From Rachycentron canadum (taxonomy: Eukaryota > Chordata > Actinopteri > Carangiformes > Rachycentridae): DNA of 64,000 bases. Position numbers and translations under genes: made by a program. How positions within the stretch are numbered: the first letter of the stretch is position 1; each line of letters starts with the position of its first letter. The stretch is taken from the NCBI GenBank assembly GCA_038496675.1, contig CM076660.1:2592933-2656932 (forward strand), given 5' to 3'. The notes below the pieces were generated by a model. The model searched no databases. It saw nothing but the letters and a program-made list of their open reading frames with translations, and was not told the origin of the DNA. This document shows positions 1 through 13,965 of the stretch, one piece after another.

Positions 1-1370
1 AGGAGGAATCCTTCTTCCAGGATGAACAAATATGCAGCAGATGTCATGTGTGCGGGACAAAGCAACATCGTCGATTCACAGTGTGGACAAACAGGATGAA
101 AAAATATTACAAGTCTTGTCTCATAAACCACCTCCTGGATTGACTTTCTTAACAGTGACTGTATCAACATTCCTACAACAATGCAGCACAAAGCACGTTT
201 AATTCAAAATGACTAAACAGAACTGTTTAATACACAAAAGCTTATGATTTCCTGTTTTATTTTGGAAGTATTAGCCATGCATCCCTCAAGTCTTCAATAT
301 CAACCTTACACCAAACAACTCATGCCTTTGCACCAGAGTCTCCTCATTGTTCACGATCTGCTCAGTTTGCTGCCTGCTGCTTGGTGCTGGACAAAAGCAC
401 CATAAAAACCTTTGATCATATTAAACATGTTTGATTTTACCGGGACGTCAAGGTGAAAAAATAAAAGACAGCTAAGACCTTTACCATATACCTATCACCA
501 GACAATCAAGATGACGGGAGTGCGCCACCATGCTCACAAAGGTCCCATGATTTTATTAGAAATGTGTCTGTGTCAGTGAAACAGATTGAAAAGTCGTTTG
601 ATGTAACAGCACATTGTCTCCTAAGGGCCAAATAATGTGTGTTTCTCTAACTGAGATGATTTGGTTTTTGATTGACTTGGTCCAGAGGCAGAACACAGTC
701 GATGCTGTGGACCATCAGGACATTTATATCGGTGGTACCTATTTTCAATAATACTGATATTAAATTGACTGCATTTTGGTTAATAATAGATATTGGTCCA
801 GTGTGACTTTGCAGGCATTAACAGTTGTTGTCCATTGCATCTGCAGAGAGCTTTTAAAAAGTTCAGTATCTGCATCTGTGTCGTATGTGACATCAGAAAG
901 ACATTTGACTCCAATAACTAACGTTGGACAGACATTTAATTTTGGTTGGAAATGAAAATGAAGAGCAGAGACATACTGGATGCATGACTGACTGCAGAAC
1001 GACTTGGTTTTCATTTCAGCGGCTATGTTGATGGATTAGAGACCAGTTGACAGTCAGTTTTACATAATACCAGCAATATGACACAAAAGTGACACTTTCC
1101 TCTATAGTTTCTGTGTCTGGGCTGAATCTGAACCACAGATGTGAAGAAACAAACATATTTTTTAACCATTTAAGCAGCCGCATGTGGAGACACCGACTCA
1201 ATTGACAGATAGTTCAGATATTTTAATGTAAACAACAGGGGAATGAGGCAGGTGGAGGGGAGTCTGGCCGAGGGGCGGAGCTGGGTCTTGAGGCACGAGG
1301 AGCCAAAATGTGGACGGAACGAGTGATGGGCTGATGGGCTGCAGGTCTGCCAAGGGACCAGGTGGGCACA

Positions 1371-1420
1371 GAGAGAGAGAGAAGGAGGGGGGAGAGAGGG
1401 ATGACAGGAGGGAGAAAGAA
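1371..1420 (+). repeat. Polypurine GA-rich tract
   Basis: GA dinucleotides grade into AGGAGGGGGGAGAG-type purines on the + strand. This is low-complexity sequence with triplex potential. Confidence 0.6.
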
Positions 1421-1536
1421 ACACAACAGAAAAACGAACCGAAGCCAGTGTGAACATGTCTTTCTGCAGCAGATCTGCAACAGCAGTCACACCGGTGTGT
1501 CTCCCCTGTAACAGATGTTGATGTTTAGTAGACGCT

Positions 1537-1790
1537 GGGGCGGCGCGGTGGTGCAGTGGTTAGCACTGTTTGCATGTTCCCCCTGTGCCTGTGTGGGTTC
1601 TCTCCAGGTTCTCCAGCTTCCAACCACAGTCCAAAGACATGCACAGTAGGTTAATTGGTGACTGTAAATTGCCTGAGTGTGAGCACGAACGGTTGTTTGT
1701 CTCTATGTGCCGACCCTGTGATAGACTGCTGGTCCTCACCTGTCGTCAGCTGGGATTGGCTCCAGCTCCCCTGTGACCCTGACGTTGGCT
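1537..1790 (+). repeat. SINE-like dispersed repeat, copy A
   Basis: It begins GGGGCGGCGCGGTGGTGCAG, with TGGTTAGCACTG resembling a tRNA-type A box. It runs through TTCTCCAGCTTCC, CAAAGACATGCAC, TTAATTGGTGACTGTAAATTG and GGGATTGGCTCCAGC. Compared with copy B it lacks the CCTCACAGCAAGAGGG segment (internal deletion near 1569). Four copies in this window share the order of blocks. It belongs to a very common fish repeat family; its classification as a SINE is not certain. Confidence 0.75.
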
Positions 1791-4635
1791 TTAACAACAG
1801 AATATCACCATCAGCTGTCGTCAGTTCTACGTCAAGACACTGAATTTTGGTGTCTAACATATCTACATTCAACCAAATATCATAATTACGTCGGTGGCCA
1901 ACAGAAATGTTTCCCACTGGTCAAACTTTACTAACGTGGAGCAAAGTGGCTTCTATGACTGACTGAAGTAATTAGTTTAACTTAGTAACTTACTTAATTA
2001 TAATTACTAACTACTTAGTAATTAGAGTTAACTTAAAAAAAATGTGAATTTTAAATCAAATCCTCTTTCTCACTTCATTGACTGACAGATTTAAACTTAT
2101 TTCAAGGTTTAATGATGAAGTGCTTTCTAATGAATGGCCCAACAATTTAGTTAAACTCTGCTGATGTTTATCTTCTGTCAGCAGCCTTGTCTCACTCTCT
2201 TTTCTCTACATTGTCTTGTATTTCTTTCTATCTTCATCCCTATCATTTCCTCCATATGCGTAATCGGCGCAGATCTTTAAAACTTGCATTGTTTGCAGGC
2301 ATGTGTGAGCACATTGCTCAGCCTGAGTCATCGTGGTTATGTAGGCCGGCACACGTCAGAGCTTAAATCACTGCCGACGCCCACTAAACGGACAGACGGC
2401 AGAAAAATGCTACTTGATTGGGAGTAAAGGTGAGTGGAAAACTTCCTCTAAACTCGGTATAAATGAGCCCTTCCAGACGGTTGAATAGCACCTGTTCATG
2501 AGGTCTAATCTTTAGAATAATCAAATAACAACAATGTCAAACAAGAATAAAAGAATTTCACACCGAAAGAAAAACCATAAACCACAACAAATCAAAGTCA
2601 GGACTCAAAAGGGATTAGAAAAGTACATCTGTCAGTGTCATCATCAGTGTCAGAAATGAACAGACTAATCATCAGGCTGGAGGATAAAACTAGGTGATGT
2701 CAGCCTGTCGCGTGTTAGAGGATGATACTGGACAGAGACCTGCAGGAAGAGCCTGAGGCAGCAAAGACAACTTCCTAACATCTGCTGCAACCTCAAAGCT
2801 GCTGTGATCAAACATACACGTAAAAAGCCATAATTATAATGATGAATTGCAATCAGAATATATACACAATATATACAGACTTAAAATAAAATCAATTTCT
2901 GCATAATAAAAAAAGTAATTCAGATTATGTGACTGTAATTATTACAGCAAATGTTAAATCACAATTAAAATGAATACTTAAAGAGAAATCTAATCTAATC
3001 TGATGTATTTATGTTAAGCAATATATTATGTTTCTACAACAGTGGAAAGACAATAAACAGCATCAAACCAAGGAAAAGGATGTGCATTGTTGCAGGAAAT
3101 TAGTTTGTTTTAGCTTGATGGAGAATCAACTGCTGATATAGTCCAGACAGTTTCATCTATTTATTTGTTTCTCTTATTAAACTAAACCAGAGACGATAAA
3201 GTACGGCGCAGGTCAGATCCACTCTGAGCTGTAATCACATTCATCTTGTTTCTGGTTAATGTTTTGTTTAATAATCATAGTCTACCTGTAAACAAACTGT
3301 ACATAATTCTTAGTAAGCAGAAACGATCTGCGCGATAAGCAAACATGCTGAATGCCTGATGGGTTTCTTCTGTCAAGCTTTGGCAAGTAACCCGGTGTGG
3401 CAAAATCTGGCAAAAGATAAATCACCTCCCGACAGAGCCTTAAAAATGAGAGCGTTTCTTAAAGATATAACAACAACCACGATGTCTCCACTCCTGCGTC
3501 CATGCTAATATCATCCTGTGAAGCAGCTGCATAACCTGCTGCTTATTGCTTCTCAAACAATTGAATGTACATATCTGGTCCTTTCCAACATGCAAACTAT
3601 AATCAGGACAGAGGCGGCCATGTTTGTATTTGTACACCAGAACAGGTTCACGTCTGAATGCAGGATTCACAGGAATCTGCTTGCCAGCATGCAGTGAGGG
3701 CCCTCTGCACTCCACCATGGTTTGGTTGCGGTTGCTAAAACACAATGGTGCGATAGCGCGGTTGAATCCCCAGAGCTCGTGCTTCCACCAATCAGGTTTC
3801 CTCGCTGGAGCCAGGAATGCTGTTGGTGACGCAGCAGGAGGAAGAGCACCACTCACTGCTGCTGGTGCGTGTGGACAGCGATCAAACAAACCTATTTTCT
3901 CTCTGCTAGCATTTGTTCAAACATGTAACTACATTGTCTCTGGTTCAGTTCTTCCCTCAGGCGGCTGCTGTATGAGGTCAAATAATAACTCAATTATAGG
4001 CAACTACCAGTCGCACACAGTACTGAGATGTTTACATGGTTTAATTATTATATCCTTTCCTTTTTGTTTCTTACCTTGATGCCACTTTCCTTCCATCCTC
4101 GTCTTTGTGGCCAGATACAAACATTGTCTTTAAGAACGTAAAACATTTTAAAAAACACTTTCTTTGAGAGGAGATGGATTTATTCAAAGTTAGAATAAGA
4201 ATAGAGTAAGAATTTAATCACTCAACAATCAAATTTATCTTTTAAATAAAGAGATAAATCCAGCAACAGTTTTAGTAAATTACCTCTGGAAAAATGAAGT
4301 AGTCTAAATGTAATATTTATGGAGCAGGAGACCAGGCATGTGTGAGGAAATCATAATATTTGTCTTATTAACCAAGTGGAAAGTGCACTGTGTATTAGAG
4401 AAAATGTTCTTCCTATTAGAAACAGGTTGGTAACACCTTTCTTATGAAACAGCTGTTTTGTTTCCAAACACATTGAATACTTACTTGGAATAGCGTCTTC
4501 ACATCCAACTGTAGAGAAAGGTGTTTGACCTGAGCTCCACTTTTACTGCCAAGTCACTAACACTTCCTGAGAATTTGTTTATGAAATTCGGGCAAATCAA
4601 AGAACCAAAGAAAAGAGGTGAATCAGAAAAGAGGT

Positions 4636-4870
4636 GGATAAGACCTGTCCTAATACATGCCCTGCTTTTTGTAGGCTATCTTCCCCTCCATCTCTCCATC
4701 ATTTCAAAAAATAACCATAACCTGTTTTATTGAAGACTTGAAACTAGAGACTGAGACCATAAACTCATTAGGAAAACATTTACTGAGCTGATAAATCAAG
4801 TGAGAAGTAGGGACATTTTCCCATAGACTTCAATACAATCTGACACCTATTTGCGTCTATTTAAGTAGTG
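4636..4870 (+). repeat. Dispersed repeat family B, copy 1
   Basis: It shares long blocks with 15810-16100: GAAGACTTGAAACTAGAGAC, TGAGACCATAAACTCATT, GTAGGGACATTTTC and ATAGACTTCAATACAATCTG. I do not recognise the element class, and no coding capacity is seen. Confidence 0.7.
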
Positions 4871-5999
4871 GAGTCGTCCCCTTTAAGGGTCTTCAGCAGA
4901 CCATCGTTTCTTTAAGAAGAGGATTGTCGTCCTATCATGGTCCAGCGTTACCAGGACATTTCATTCACCTGTTTCACTGTGTGGCTTCAGAGCTGCCATC
5001 TTTTCTTAAACATATTGCAGTTGGTTGTTTGGTTTGTTTGTTTTAAATCTGAGTCAATACACGGTTTAGGTACATTAACGTTGAAATCATTCTCTCACTC
5101 ACAGAACTGCTGATATTTATCTAGATTTGAAATTTTATTGCAAAAATCTTTCTCTTTTACTAGAAGATAAAATAAGTCTCACCTAAAATACCTTGTGTTT
5201 ATTTTTAGCTGTCTCTCTGTTTATTGGACTGACCTTTGTGTGTCTGTCAGCAGATCTGTGGAGTCTGGTGTCTGTTCCACAGTCAACCAGGCATAACGCA
5301 TTACCTCACTCATTATTAATGACTGTCAGTTTATCACATGATAACACTGCTGTGGCTAATTGTCTTGCAAACACATCATGTGTCACCTGCCACTGTCTTC
5401 ACAACAGTCCACACGTCCGGCTGAGGAGGTTTAGGAAGCTGTCGTCCTAGTAAAAAAATAAAATAAAATAAATAAAAAAAATAGATAGTTTAGTTTATTA
5501 CAACCCATTGTGATGGTTTTATTGAACAACTTAATTGTGTGAGACAACATCTGTCTAATCAGTGAATTCCCCAAAGCAACATATTTATATTCCTCTAAAG
5601 CCTCTCGTGGCTTTAGTAATGATGGAACAAAAAGAGGAAGTCATTCTTAATTGAAGAGGACAGTGACTTGTCTGCTCTCTACTAATGTGTCCATTTGCAT
5701 CCTCAGCACCAGCAACATAAAGACGTTTGGGTGGATGAATGGACTAAACCTGGACTTTTACACTAGTGATATTTAAGTTTATCTCCTGCTGCCAGTTCTG
5801 AAAATGCACTGATGGGTGGAAACAAACAACCTATGGTCATTTAGGGTGGAGGGCCTGGTACATTTTAGATTTTAGATTAAGATTTAGATTCAAAATTTAT
5901 ACATTCAAGTCCTTGAATGTCATTTTAATTGGTGCAGTTGACAAGGTACTTATTTTAACCCAAAGCATGAACTCTCCCAAAACCAAACTTTCACCGAAT

Positions 6000-6290
6000 C
6001 CAATGCTGAAGAGCCTTAAACCTGCATCTGTCTAATGACCATGAGGGAGTGACTTTACACTGGTTGTAAAAAGAAGTCAGATTGCATTGACGTCTATGTG
6101 AAAATGGCCCCGTTTCCTAATGAGTTTATGGTCTCAGTGTCTAGTTTCAAGTCTTCTTCAATACAACATGATGTTCACTTCCTGGCCTACAACACAATCA
6201 GGATAGAGCACAGAGGAGGTCAGATCCACCCCTCACTCCTCCTCAGCTCCACCTTCTCCTACAAATATGGTTTCTTCTGGTTTAAAAAAA
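6000..6290 (-). repeat. Dispersed repeat family B, copy 3 (inverted)
   Basis: The reverse complement of copies 1 and 2 is clear over ATGAGTTTATGGTCTCAGTG, CTAGTTTCAAGTCTTC, TCAATACAACATGATG and AAACCTGCATCTGTCTAATG. Confidence 0.7.
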
Positions 6291-6734
6291 AAAAAAAAAT
6301 GGCTGACAGCCAAATTACGAACTGGAGGCTTCAGAGCAGCAGCTCACGAACCAACAGGTGACATCATGGAGGGTTGTCATCTGGTTGTCACAGAACAAAG
6401 CAGTGATTAGATAAGTATTGTGCAGTTAAATAATGGTTTTGACAGCTGACATCATCCTCTCGACGATGGTGACAGATCAGAGGATGTTTCACAGTGTCAT
6501 GGAAAAGCAGCGTATATGGTTTAATATGAAGGACTTGTTCAAATCAATGTGATGACTTTTTTTTGTCTGTTTGTTTTTCGTCACTCACTCACGCCAAAGA
6601 ATCGTCACATCTGGACAAACTTGTGGATGAACCCAGTGAAAAACGACAGAGCAACATCACACTTTTCTCAATTACACAATCTCAGTGGGTTTTTTTTTTA
6701 CATTTTTTGTCTCTTTATAAACATGAACCCACAG

Positions 6735-6761
6735 ACACACACACACACACACACACACACA
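6735..6761. repeat. (CA)n microsatellite
   Basis: Uninterrupted AC dinucleotides, about 13 units. Confidence 0.9.
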
Positions 6762-7398
6762 GACGTCTCAGGTCTCCAGAGGTTTGCCTGCCAGTAAATG
6801 AAGCTCCATTTGGCTGTCACTTGCTCAATGGCGCATCGTTTTACACCGTTGGTCCACGGTGCTGCTGTTGACACACAAGAGTGTCGTGACAGGGTGAAAT
6901 TACGCTGGTGTGACACTGTGACACCCTCATGAAGAGAAAGAGAACCTGATGCTGACGGATCAGGAGCTGTATGTGTGTGTGTGTCGGGGGGGGGGGGAGT
7001 CCTGGTATTGCTCATGATCTGGGGATCTAGATCTGTTCAGTCACATTATGGGGACTTGTCTTCATTATGGGGACAAAAACAGTCCTCATGAGGTAAATCA
7101 CTGAAAAGGGTTGGAGTAAGTTCGGTGTATGTGTGTGCGAACAAGATACCTAAATGAAAATGAAATGTGTGCCAACAGACGTTTTATGATGTTTGGCTGA
7201 GCGTAAATCATTGACATAGATTAGTGCTCCTCCAGAAGTTTCCTGTCAGACATAATGACTGTGAAATATTGAGTTTCATAATTTGAGTCAACTTTTTTTG
7301 CTTCCAAGACATACACATACATAAAAAAAAATCACATTCATTGGTATTGTGACATTCAGAAATTCTTCTTCTATGACTGGAATGATTGCAGCAGTAAA

Positions 7399-7400
<2 letters not shown>

Positions 7401-7437
<37 letters not shown>
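7401..7437. repeat. (CA)n microsatellite
   Basis: Uninterrupted AC dinucleotides, about 18 units. Confidence 0.9.
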
Positions 7438-7442
<5 letters not shown>

Positions 7443-7770
7443 AGCATTCATCATGAAAATGTGCTCCATGAATTTCCAGAGAAGCCACAGTTATCACTAT
7501 TGCTTTAGGCACTAAAAAGATGCAAAGCATGATCTCTGAGAAAGCATTTTCTGGAGAGTGGGTGTGTAAGTTTACAGATGTAAAAAGTCAAGATTATCAT
7601 AAAATCTAGATGCCATGAGCAAGGCAAGACCTTTTGCAGACCGTTGCTAAGAAGTTGCAAAGAAGTCTGGCGAATGAAATGTGATTAAAATCAAAATATT
7701 ATCACTCACACTGTCACTCATAATTCGAGATATAATTCTGCTTTAAAAGGCTGGGTCTGTGCTGGGGACT

Positions 7771-7806
7771 GTTACCTCTCCGTCTCTTTTTACCTCCTCC
7801 ACCGTC
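7771..7806 (+). repeat. 36-bp perfect direct repeat, unit 1
   Basis: It starts GTTACCTCTCCGTCTC and ends CCTCCTCCACCGTC. An identical 36-base copy lies at 12139-12174. The flanks are only weakly alike, so either a short repeat core or a conserved element was duplicated. Confidence 0.75.
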
Positions 7807-8403
7807 AGCCGCTGGAGTTGGTTGTGGAGAGGAGGATACTGCACGTGTTCCCTCCACCACCTGCTGGTCAAACAATGGTGCACTTTCAATAATAGGCCTC
7901 CTCACAACTTCACTATGAAAAGGAGCGCCACAGGAAGTCATTCTTACCAGCTGCCAACAAGACTTCTGTTAGATTGTTCTTTGTGTCAATCCACACTTGC
8001 ACTAATATACAGTGTATTATTAGCACCACTGTAATTTATATATTCAGGACACAGTAAAGCTATAAGTCTATAAATCTTCAGCCTCTTTTTTCTGCTCTTT
8101 ACTGCTCTTAACCTTGTCTCCTCGTAGCTGCCTCTCACCTTTCCCCCTTGGCCTCTCCCGCTCAGACAGGTGGAGGGGTAACTTGATATGGTGGGAACTT
8201 TCTGTCTTTAGGGGTTAAGACAACAATCAGAAATCTGCTGCTTACTGGGCAAACTGGAGAGATAAATCTGTTTCTGAGATCAGAGCAGAATAGAATTTCA
8301 CTTCATTTGAAATGCATTGAGGCTTCAGTCATTGTATGTTTATCCTTAATACAAGTTCATTGATCAGAATCAGTTTTGTTGTAATTGCTCATTACCACAG
8401 ACT

Positions 8404-8462
8404 GAAAAGTGAAGCTCAAGTGCCTTGAACCTGCATTTTATCCAATGACCATCAGGAATTGT
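8404..8462 (-). repeat. Dispersed repeat family B, short fragment
   Basis: GCCTTGAACCTGCATTTTAT and CCAATGACCATCAGG match the outer end of copy 3 (CCTTAAACCTGCATCTGTC, TAATGACCATGAGG). Confidence 0.5.
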
Positions 8463-10719
8463 ATGAAAAATAATGTGCAAGGCAGAATCACAATATGGAC
8501 AAAAATGCTAAGATTAACTATAATATAACAGTAAATTAATCCTAATGTGCAAAGGTAAACTGAATAACAGCAGAGGAACTGATGAAGATGTGGTGGCAGC
8601 TCCATGAAGATGATGGGAGACATGTATCTGAATCAGAATTGGAGATTGACTCTGGGACGCGCTGACGCTACTATACTGGTGCCTGAGCCGTTTATCAGCT
8701 ACAGGAAACAAATAACACCCCTCCCCCCCCCGATCCGCCTGCGTGATGATGTCACCAAATCACTCATATCTTACCTGAAGGAATTCCAGGACTTCCTCAA
8801 GCCCAAATATGGGCACACATCCTGCAGGATTGTCCGTAACTCTGGGGGGGGGGGGGGATTGTGAAACACTTTTTTTTCTTTCCCTCTTCCTGTATGAAAC
8901 ACAGACAAACGTTAAGTGAATTTTAATCTGATGTGACTTATGTTTAATTTGTAGCTTTTCTTTTTCCAAATATCTGAGATATCTGAGATAAATTGACATA
9001 ATAATGAACATAAAAAGCCAAACTTTACTTTGTCATAGGTTAACTTTCTGCTTTAAATCTGGTGTTTTGAATAAAAAATAAAAGTATTTTCCAGTTGTTT
9101 CCAGAATTAGTCCCCAGTCTCACCATATTCACAATGTATTGCCAAAACGTATAACTGATAATTACAGTGATTTATGACCATATAGTTTCTGTCCTGATAA
9201 GACATTCGGTGTCTGTAAGATGTCAGTAACTGATATATATATAATATGTTTCTCATGCCTGCAGACTCATGATATGTTAAAAAAAAAAAATCAAAGCACT
9301 TTTACAGCTAATTGATAGTCAGAGACGCCACTCAGCCGCAGACTACTACAGTAACTATAAACTGTATCTTTGTCTCTTATCAAAAAGCTGTTGATAAAAG
9401 AAATTAAGCTCAATCTGAAAAAAGCAAACAGCTGTTAGAAGCATTTACCATTTTAATGGTTTTCTAATTAATTGTCAGTATTAATAGTTAATTATTAGTA
9501 TTATAATATCAGTGTCGTGTAGAATCGTTATTTCAGGAGGAAAAAAATCTGTGTGGATTTGTCTAGTTGCTAAATGATCACTACTATGTCTGTCTGGTTT
9601 GTGTTTGGGAGCTTGTTTGTTGTGTTGTTAAGCCATAAAATGTGCAGAGCCATTTATATTTCGGCCTCAGACATCACTAGAGCTCATTATAAGTTCTTGA
9701 TTTTTATCTATGCTGAGTAATGCGTTAGCACAGTGTTGTATAGATAGATAGTCAGGATCAAGCCGTAAACTGTCTGACTTTCCCCCATAAACACCGCATC
9801 AATAAAGTGATAGCAGCAGTGATTGGTGAATCTGCTGTGACTGGACAGAGCTCGAAGATGACAAATTGTGTATTGCCGTCACAGGAAGGATGTAATCAAG
9901 ATATAAATTAGTCTCACACTTATATAGATAGCAATATACGGTATTACTTTAATTTATTACTTTAATTATAATTTTTTTGTTTGTTTTAAATAGTTTTTTT
10001 TTTTTTTTTTAGTTAAAAAACATACAAGGCCAAAAACAATAAGACTATTGTATTGTATTGTAGTGACAGTTAATTATTGACTTTAAAACAATAGTTTGAC
10101 AAAAAATCTACACTCTGCTTACACAAATCTTTTTCTATGTGATTCCTTTTTTGCTTCCATCACCAACTTTTTCACCACATCCATAATTTCTGGGGGAAAT
10201 CTTAACCTTTGAGCTTCAAATCCAAATTCCTAATCTAAATGTAATTTGTATTTTAAGTTTACGTTATTGATATTTATCCCAGTGCATCTTTTCAACCCTA
10301 CATTTTGTTCATAAAGTCATATCGGGCAGTACAGTTTGAATTCATGTGACTATGAAGGACTATTCACTGCCCTAAAATTCATTGATATATGTTGGATATA
10401 TACTAATTTGTCACATCTTCACAAAGTTACTGACTGAGGTCTCACCATCTGTCAACTTGATAAATTTTAGGATGATATCACACTGACGTAAGGGCTAAGA
10501 TACGATGTGCTACAAATGTTATCGAATCCATCATATTTATTTTGAATTTGAAAATACTTTTGAAGAAAAATAATGTTGATTTCATGACCTTACTTCATGT
10601 TGTTTACTTGTATGTTGTGTCCTCATTTGCTGTTTGGTTTCTCCATTTCAAGCCCTGTACTTTTCAGTTTATATTATGAACTTCAGGGATGATAAAGAAT
10701 TATAACTATAATTTAAAAA

Positions 10720-11070
10720 ACTTAAAGCAGTCATATATATTTTTACAGTTGCCTTTTTCACATTCAGCAGACTCAAATGAACATTAGTGTCAGACTCAAT
10801 CATATTTAAGTCCAATATTCCAGCTCCTTTTAGCTCTGTTTTTGGTCTCCACCAACTCCTGAGGAAAATATCAAGCTGCTCCAATATGTTCACCAGCTAG
10901 TCGCTAACTTTGTCTGTCTATCTGATGCTGGGTATCGCACGGTAGTTTAAATCTTAGTTTGTCTGTGATCTACAGTAGGAAGGGGGCAGTGAACCAAAAG
11001 AGCAAAGATGCAAATGATGAAATCAAAACAATGAGCTGAAAGATGCTAAAATGTTCTCTTTATTGATATA
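10720..11070 (+). repeat. Dispersed repeat family E, copy 1
   Basis: It shares CCTTTTAGCTCTGTTTTTGG, CCAACTCCTGAGG, a GCTGCTCCAATATG block and GAGCTGAAAGATGCTAAAAT with 24240-24690. No open frame is conserved between the copies. I cannot name the element. Confidence 0.6.
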
Positions 11071-12138
11071 ACACCATTTGATTTATTATGGACATTAAGA
11101 GATCGATAAGAGTAGCTATAAGACTTGTTTCTCTATTTTTTCTTTTCAAAGATAATGATAATGAAGTTGAACTGATGTGTTAATATCTACTTATGGTTCA
11201 TATCTTCTGCAGCTTCTCTTCTTTTACCTGTTAAAACTTCAACAGAATAAAACTCCTTTTTGTCCCATCGCCTCCTTCTCTGCCACCCTGAACTTGACAC
11301 AGTCTCACCTCTGTACATACTGCAGATAACTGACGTAATGAAATATAGCAGCTCTGGGTTTACTCAGATCAATTCCTAAGCTCTTTCCTTAAAGAGAGGT
11401 AAACAGACCAGTATTGGAGGCGTCATTCCTGAGAACAATTGGAGGCTGTTCACGGGTTCCTCCCTCAGTCAATAATAAGAGGCCTCCAAGTCCAAACAGC
11501 CAATCTGAAGGTTTCATTTTATCACACCCACCATTCACCGCACCACTGCACAAATGCTGTGGAATAATCCATTCACACCGTTACTATCATCATCATCATT
11601 TTCACGTCCACCATCATTATAAACAATATAACAGTGTCTTTATTGTCTGTCTCTTCCTATCTCTTTCCTTCTCATGATTGATTCCCATCTTTATACTCTT
11701 TTTAGTCAATATTTTCTCCCATGAGTTATTTCCTAAAATAAACAAATGAAAACTGATTAAACAAACATTACTCAACATAAATACTCTCAGTCAAGTGTGG
11801 GTGTTGTTGCGTTTACCTCCTAACAGGTCAGCCCAGTATTGCTGGTGGTAATAAACCCAGTGCCAATACTGGAGGAAGTGTGTCCTTTATGTGGCAAGAC
11901 ATAAAACAAGTGTTTGTGTTTGTGTGTGTGTGTGTGTGGGGGGGGGGGCTTTAATCCATGTCCATATGGGTTTTTTTTATACAATACAAGACATATAAGA
12001 GAAATAAGCCTCCAACACCCTGACTGAGTCTGGGTCTGACTGAGTCTCTCCGATGTTTCCCCCCTTATAATAAACCATAAACTTGTTTAAAAGTTTGCTC
12101 TCCATGAATCAGACAGACCATCTCAAAACGAGGAGATT

Positions 12139-12174
12139 GTTACCTCTCCGTCTCTTTTTACCTCCTCCACCGTC
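12139..12174 (+). repeat. 36-bp perfect direct repeat, unit 2
   Basis: It is identical to 7771-7806 in the same orientation, 4.37 kb apart. Confidence 0.75.
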
Positions 12175-13965
12175 TGCAGTTTGTCTTTGAAGCGCAGCGG
12201 CAGAGGTGTAATTGTCCAGAGAGTCCACAGACACCTGAGGCCGGTGGTCTGCAAATTCCTCCCCAGAGGTTTTTTTTGTTTTGTTTTTGTTACAAAAGAA
12301 AATAATTGTTATGTTGACATCTGACATGCATCATATTAATTTATCTCATTATCACTGTTGTCACCTAATGGTCAGAGAGCGGAGCTGATCTGTGGCCAGC
12401 TCTGAAGAGGACCCCCATCACCTCCACCCCTCAGCAGAGGTTTATACTGGAGCCTGTCTGTTGTCTGGATGAGGCAGATAGGATCAGTCAGTGGTTCCTC
12501 TCCAGCAAGCGGGAGCCAAAAGGGACTGACCCTTGTCTGAAACAGTCTACTCGCCCCCATAAACACGAGGGACTCTGAAAGGCCGTAAAAGGCAGCTCTT
12601 AGACTCTTTTTGACTCTTTTCTGTCCCCCTTCAGAAGCTAAAAGACGATAGTCAGCCACAAACCACCTGGAGTGGTTCAATGCCCTCTCGTTTAATAGCT
12701 ACTAGTTTAGTAATTTGTATAATACACGAAGCCAAAGCGAAGAACATACACATTTACAGACAGTCTGATTTTTTTTCAATGATGCATCATCACAAAATAG
12801 GTGCGTTTGTAATAATAGTAAAGGTAACATTAATTGCTTTAGCTGTTTTTGTTCATAATAAACACATTTTTTGTTGACTTATTCTTAAAAGACCTTGTGA
12901 AATTGTCACCAGTTCTACTCACCTGTTCTGTTCAGGTGTAGAGCCACATGTTGTGTGGCAGAGGTGAAGTATTGTTAAAGCACAGCTCTGTACATATCGT
13001 GTTTGTACAGAGATGTTATGCAAGACGTCTCTGTGAGGTTTGACTGCTGGTATGAGACTAAAGGAGTGAGGGTTCATAACAGGTGCTATCAACCCAGAAA
13101 GGTTTAGAGAGGTGGATTCTGGGCCCAAGTGTGTCACATCTCACAAAACTAAGCCACATCGCCTCGTGCCATCTTCTCACATAAAGTGAAAGTCGGTTCC
13201 CTGCTAGTGTGCACGTACCAAGTCAGCAGTGGTGGATTATGACTCAATACCCACATGTCCTGTGCATAGTTGTCTCGTGTTGAGGTGGCACCTCAACTAC
13301 GAACTACAGCCCCTCGCACCAGTGCACAACGTGAATTAGTAAAATGCAGCTCAGCTATAAATTTGAGATATTTTAACGTGTCACTTTTTTGTTCATCATC
13401 CAATGATAAGAAACAAAGGGAAGGAGGGTGAGAGGGGGTAACAATGTGATCATTCATCTCATATGAGCCCAAGCACCATAGTAACACTGCTTCATCAACA
13501 AATGTTGTTTTTAAAACGCTGGAGGAACATTTGAACATTGTCTTTTTCTATCCAACTTGAAACTGATGACTCAAAAACCCATCCATCAAAGAAACAATAG
13601 CACATGTGGCAACTCATCTATCCGATCAGCACTTCTCCTCCGATACACTCGTCACGTCATCATCAGCGCACATGGCGACATGAGCTGACTTGAACTCTAT
13701 GCAAGAACAATCCCCCCCCCCCCCATTAGTCATCAGGTGGAACTTCCTCCTCCAGGTACCAGAACAATGCAATCCTGTGCCCAGCTGAAACATTCATTTG
13801 CATTTTATTGTTTGCATGACTAATTAAGTTTGGTCTAAATTCACTAGGCTGTTGTTTTCTAAAAAGGACGATGTCTGGAATCCCTGATCTAGATCTATGT
13901 CAGCTCCTCTGGATGTACTGTATTATAGGGTGATATGTATGTACATATACATGCACGCTCTTGAC

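Noticed and set aside
3440..4079. Two overlapping frames of about 150 codons on opposite strands
   Set aside because: They mirror each other, show no domain or splice signals, and amino-acid composition is unbiased. Chance frames.
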